Part shown: positions 58,868-64,000 of the stretch, piece after piece
Position numbering within the stretch: position 1 is the first letter of the stretch
Layout: every line of letters begins with the position of its first letter
DNA from: Physcomitrium patens
Lineage: Eukaryota; Streptophyta; Bryopsida; Funariales; Funariaceae
DNA: 64,000 nt
Direction of reading: 5' to 3'
Assembly (NCBI RefSeq): GCF_000002425.4
Contig: NC_037253.1
Span: 5,118,178 to 5,182,177, forward strand
Made by a program: the position numbers and the translations under genes
Notes under the pieces: generated by a model
Databases searched by the model: none
What the model saw: only the letters and a program-made list of their open reading frames with translations
What the model was told of the DNA's origin: nothing

Positions 58868-61800
58868 TTATCTCTCTTTTTAGGAACAAGTTTTACAAGG
58901 AGTAATCATCATCTTTCATAGAGATTACTACTTTTTGTTTAGGTTTTGATATCGAAGTAGATATTTAGATTTTATTTATAGATGATAAGCATAATTAGCA
59001 GAAAAATCTCTTTGTTGTAGAGAAGATTGTATCATATTATTATATGCAAACTTTGCCAATAATAAAAGTGTTGTTCAATTATTTTCTTAATACTTGATTG
59101 TATATCTTAAATATTGCTTCTAAATTTGATTTATGTGCTTTTTTTTTCCATAAACTTGAAAATAAAAGGCCAAAGATAGCTTTAAGGCTATCTTTAGAAT
59201 CTTAAAATTAATTCTTTAAAATCTTGATATAATTTGAATCCCCCTATTTAATATAATATCCTTCAATAATCTATGATAGCGATAAATGTTGTCATAGAAA
59301 AGCTTAATTGTTTCTTTGCTTATAATCAATTTTGTACATAGTACAAAATGTGCCATCTTGGTAAAAAGATCTATTATTATAAATATATTATCATATAAAT
59401 CTATGATTAAAAGATTTATGATAAAATCTATAGAAAGAGAAGACCATGGTTGTTTTGAAATAGATAATGGCTAACAAAGTCTACAAGGTTGATAACAAGG
59501 AGTTTTTGATCTTAAAAAAATGTCACATAATTATATAAAGTTTTTAAGTGCCTTTTATATTTGAGGCCACTGAAAATCTCTTGATATTAAGTCCAAAGTC
59601 TTATTGTATCCAAAACATCCAATTTCTATAAAGAATGCCTTGGAAAAGTCGATGCAATTCAAGATTGGTGTAAAATTAAATACTATCTTTAAGGCTTTAG
59701 AAGATGCTTCAACTTCATTGTTCTTCTTAAGTTTGGCTTTACATGTCAAATATGCAAAAGGATTTGTATTTTGAAGAAAGTTTTTAATAAAAATTTGATA
59801 ATAATTTTAAAAAAATTAAAAATATTATATATCTCTAACTATTTTTAAGATCTTTTAATCCATAATAGTTTGAATCTTTTTAGGATCTATTATAAGACCA
59901 TCATTTGAAATAATGTATCTTAAGAAGTCAACTTCAGTAGTATGAAATATAAACTTTTTCATCTTTACATATAATCATATATCTTTTAGTTTTTGTAAAA
60001 TAAAATAAATATAAACTTCATATTCTTTTATACTCTTAGAGTAGATTAAGATATCTTTTAAATAACAAACCATAAAATCATCAAAAATTTCACAAAAGAC
60101 ATTATTCATTAGTTGTTAAAATGCATCGAGTACATTTAAAAGTCCAAAAGATATGACATTATATTTCAAATGCCCATTTCTAGTTCAAAATGCATTTTTT
60201 TTTTTTTTAATACATACCAGATTATATGTTCATCATAGATCTATTTTTGTATAGATCTTGGCTTGATTCAATTGATCTAAAAATCTTTAAATCAAAAATA
60301 GATGATATCTATTTTTGATGGTAATCTTGTTGAATCCTTAATAGTCCACACTTATCTGCAGAGATTTGTCTTTTTTTTTTCACAAATAAGATAAGAGCTC
60401 CTATTAGAGATTTAGAATGGCATATAAAATTCTTAGCTAAATTTTCATCAATATACTTTTAGAATGCAACCAATTTGTTTTAAGATAGACTATAGATTGA
60501 TTCAAATGGTGATTGAATTACTTCATAAAGATCAAAGAAACAATGATAGGAATGATGTTCTAAAAGAATATCTATATTTTTTTTCCAAAACATCTTAATA
60601 ATCTTAATATTAGTTTGGAATGCCACTTGAAATCTTTTCTCTATCAATAATAGATGTGGCGCATATAGCAAAAGTTAAAATTTTTTTTGCAACATGCATA
60701 AAAGTTATTACACCTACTAATAATAGTTTGAATATATTGATCTTATAAATTTTTAATTTTCTAATAAAATCTTAGACTAAATTATTGAAAAAATCAAGAT
60801 TATAAGAAATCTAATCTATTTGAAGATTATACTTTTTTAGCCACAATCATCCAAAAATAATTTGATTAAAAAAAATTAATGACATTAGATATTATTAAAT
60901 TATTAAGATTACTAGTTACTACGTCTAAAAGAATAATTTCATATATAACATCTCTGGAAGGCAACAAACAACTATCTATTATTTCTACATGTATAAATTT
61001 GATTTTTTAAATTAAAGATATTTTTATTTTTTGACAAAGTCTTTGTTTATAAAAACACATTGAATCTCCTGAATCTAAAAAGGCTAAGACTTTGTGATTT
61101 TTTGGTCCTAAAAAAACTTTTATTGTGAAACAAGATATTATATAAGATTCTAGCTGCACGATCTCTATTATAGTTGGAAAAACTTGCTTTTAGATATATT
61201 ATCTATTTTGACAATTATGCTCCTCATTTTGTAATTATGTTATATTTTTGGATAATATTAAGTAGTGTGCTTGGATTCTTCAAAATATAGGTATAATCTT
61301 TTTTAAAAATAATAAGTCTTTTTTTTGCTAAAAAAGAAATTTAGAATATATTGTATTAATTTATATGGGCTTTGGCCTATACAAATAAGCTTCTAAAAAT
61401 TTAAAAGGTATTGTTATAGCTTGAGTTGTACCTTTTCAACCAAATCTTTATTCTTTTTGTCTTTTAAAGAATCAATTACTATATGCAATGGCTTAAGCAA
61501 CAAATTATTCTAATGAATTTGCTGTCAATATTGTCAACAATAAATCTTCAACATTATTTTTCAACCTATATCAAAATTGATTGATATAGACTTTGTCATT
61601 TCAATCTACATAGCAAGTAAGATTTTAGAATTTAGCAACATATATGGTGGCTAAACAGGATCCTTGTTGTAAAGATTTAAGTTTGATTTCTATTCCTCTT
61701 TTTAGATCACTTTTTTAAAATATAGTAATAAACACTTCCAAGAATGAATTCAAATTATAGAATAATTGTGAATCTTTTCCATCAAAGGTATAAATTAAAA

Positions 61801-62432
61801 AAGAATACTCCTAAAAAAAAGTGTTCTTATGAATCTGACTAAATAAATCCATGAGGATATTGAAAAGGATACAATCTTAAATAGAGCTTTACTTATTATA
61901 AAAACCCTCATAATTTTAATTTTATTCCATCAAACTTCTCTTATATACTTATCCTTGTCTCCCTTATACTTATAGTAATAAGACTCTCCGGATTTAGTTG
62001 TGAACTTAATCTACTTGCTTCTCTTAATTATATAACTTCTAGGTGCAAACTTTAAACTTCATTGTTGATTTCTTTGATGGAAGTAGGAATGGTAGCTCTA
62101 TGATTCACATTGAAAATACATGAAATTTTTACCCTAAGAGTGTTGATATACTTGTGAAGATCTACAATAATTGCAAAGCTATCTTTTCTTCTATCAAGAG
62201 TAGCATCCATAATTTTTTCTTTTTTTATTGACAATCCGAACAAATTCAAAAAATTAAATTAGGAGAAAATAATCTGCAACTTCTGATATCAAATAAAAAT
62301 TAGTGTTATAAAATAAAATTATTTATTTAAAAATAGATAATTTATAACCATAAAAAATACAACAATAAAAGTAGAATAATTCACTCATTTTTAGAATAAA
62401 ATAAGAATAATAAATTAAGACTTTTGTCAAAC

Positions 62433-62962
62433 TATTAAGGACATGAATTTCAAAAAAAAAAAATCTTAATATACTCTTATGTCACTCAAAAAGACTAGTA
62501 AAATCACTCAAAGATAGTAATATATTGAACTAGAATGACTATTGCCTAAAACAAGAAGATGAGAAAGTCTTCAAACAAGACTAAAGGCTAGAAAGGCTTT
62601 GACAACACTGAAGAAGGCTTCACTTTTGTCTCCATTAATACTATCTAATTAGGAGCTATGTAACAATATTCTACAGGACCTCTATTATGTGTTGACTTTA
62701 CAAGACACATGTCTTAACTTGCAAAGCAAGTTTCTAATATAGACGCCACATTTTTAACTTATATCATAAGCTACCAACACGTGCAATACATGGTTTGCTT
62801 TGTTTACTAAGTTTCAAACCTACCAATCAACTACAAATATATATAAGGTCAAATATGTGTTTATGTAGCTTCTAAGAAGCTTTGCCATAAGATAATATCA
62901 TATTTACCTACATTTATCTTCTATCTAACACTTCTTATCTAGGTAAATATATGTGTATGATA
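62433..62962 (-). repeat. 5' LTR of G1-D
   Basis: About 530 bp beginning TATTAAGGACATGAATTTC, aligned with 58291-58867 and with the LTRs of G1-2. It shares the older-subfamily end block (A run plus CTTATGTCACTCAAAAAGAC) that G1-Y lacks. Confidence 0.8.
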
Positions 62963-63234
62963 AATTGTTAATGTTGATGTCATCTATTGAAGATTGAATT
63001 TTTTTTGGTTTTCTTATACTTCCTCAATGCTCTACCTTACTAGAATTTACAATAGATCCTCATGTTGGAATTTGCACAAGTAAAGAAGTGGTCCCTTCTA
63101 TAGCAGAAGAGGAGGGGTTCTCCAAATTGATAGGAGCTAGATAGGATTCTTATGCTACTATTGGAATAACATCCTTTAGGATAGATTGACTGAAGGTTGT
63201 TATCTCTTGTGATTATTCTACTATGTTCCAATTT

Positions 63235-64000
63235 CTACATGCTTTGGTAATAAAAGACAATCCCATATAAGATGCAAAGTTGATAAGCAATATCTACACC
63301 AAATGGATATTTTATTATAATTCACTTGCACCTTCATTGTCTTTAAATTTATCAAATTGAATGCTCCAATTATAAAAAGATACAAACTTCCATCTGTAAG
63401 AGCAATATAAAACCTTTAATCAAACTCTATTTTATTGTTTCAATCTTGCTTGATCACTGATCCAAGGCATAATGCAAGTTTTTTTGTGCTGCTCACTAAT
63501 TTGTCTAGAATGGCTTTCATTGTTATTCAAGTCAGCATTTGCATGCCAACGAAACAACTTGAATTAAATCTTGCCATCTATGGTTGGATAATACAAGTCC
63601 CTATTGGAAGTGATGTGATATTCTCATAAGTAACTTCTATGACTCTACCTCATCATTGCATACTACATCAAAGAAGCTGTGACCTAGGTCACTACCGAAT
63701 TGAAGCTCCTCGTGCACTTCAGATTTCAAGTGACCTAGCCAGGCTTGTAGGATCTTGGCCGTGGATCTGCCTCCTACAAAGTACGTGATCACAACACATC
63801 GTTGAAGGAAATCCATTTCCTTTTTAATTTTATCCTCATCCAGCCTTACTTCTATTACTTGAGTGTTTAAAAGAAAGCCAGTGCAACTCCCCCCTAATCT
63901 GGTGATGCTTGAGTCAAATTGATAGCTGCAAATTTTTTCATGTTGGCCGTAGTTGCAATCAATTCCGGCTCCACTCTGTCCGCCTCCCGTGCATGTTCCA
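63235..64000 (-). pseudogene. Decayed LINE ORF1, runs off the right edge
   Basis: Minus-strand reading shows a CTGFLL segment, then KKEMDFLQRCVVITYFVGGR and a QAWLGHLKSEVHEELQFGS stretch (about 63860-63660). These align with QEMDFLTNLVATACFVGGK and the following residues of ORF1 at 44285. After a stop-rich part, a zinc knuckle CRYCLSTLHLIWDC keeps all four ligands (63257-63299). It is a related but distinct, older LINE copy. Element G1-D sits directly downstream. Confidence 0.75.

Larger units (their letters stand above)
58291..62962 (-). mobile_element. Old G1 element G1-D with internal deletions
   Basis: Minus-strand Ty3/gypsy element with degenerate LTRs at 58291-58867 and 62433-62962, flanked by GATTG (58286-58290) and AATTG (62963-62967), a likely target duplication with one transition. 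In reading direction: leader, gag (about 62250-61200; 65 open codons at 62249-62052), protease (DSGDSMCF-like, about 61075-61030), RT (about 60640-59650, including the YxDD region near 60050) and a short RNase H fragment. A deletion then joins RNase H to the integrase N-terminus at about 59620-59560. The integrase runs to about 58970, and a second deletion removes the chromodomain and orf3. No open frame of useful length remains. Confidence 0.85.

Overview
The window looks like nuclear DNA of a land plant, most likely a bryophyte such as a moss (inference). Two intron-containing plant genes with GT-AG introns and higher GC sit in very AT-rich sequence made of nested chromodomain-bearing Ty3/gypsy LTR retrotransposons and non-LTR (LINE) retrotransposons. 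No tRNA, rRNA, CRISPR array or bacterial-type operon was seen.

Left part (1-18545): a tower of LTR retrotransposons. An old, C-to-T-decayed minus-strand element (G1-0: 2691-2782 plus 16570-17955) was split by two plus-strand elements, G1-1 (before 1 to 2690) and G1-2 (2783-16569). G1-2 was later hit by a solo LTR at 5595-6137 (5-bp duplication AGTAT) and by a complete element of a second family, G2 (8749-15547, duplication CTTTG). G2 itself carries a solo G1 LTR at 10151-10711 (duplication ATTAG).

Middle part (18546-44280): the gene-bearing island. A five-exon LRR receptor-like kinase (23604-19739, minus, 947 aa) resembles Arabidopsis At1g12460/At1g62950. A rearranged, inverted pseudogene copy lies at 33650-34732. 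An eight-exon P4-ATPase lipid flippase of the ALA1 type (41634-36084, minus, 1257 aa) is complete. Between them are three unrecognised open frames, microsatellites and AT-rich spacer. A 28-bp inverted repeat lies about 580 bp downstream of the flippase stop codon.

Right part (44285-64000): a damaged plus-strand LINE (ORF1 intact in length, ORF2 broken, A-rich tail at 47845-47879) faces a decayed minus-strand LINE tail to tail. A young, full-length G1 element follows (51526-57889). It has 553-bp LTRs differing at about four positions, duplication TCTAT, gag nearly intact, and pol broken by only two stop codons. Next come an old internally deleted G1 element (58291-62962) and the decayed ORF1 of another LINE running off the right edge.

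The most interesting signal is an extra short coding region ('orf3', up to about 140 codons) between the pol stop and the polypurine tract of the G1 and G2 retrotransposons. Its protein similarity is still visible in four independent copies in this window.
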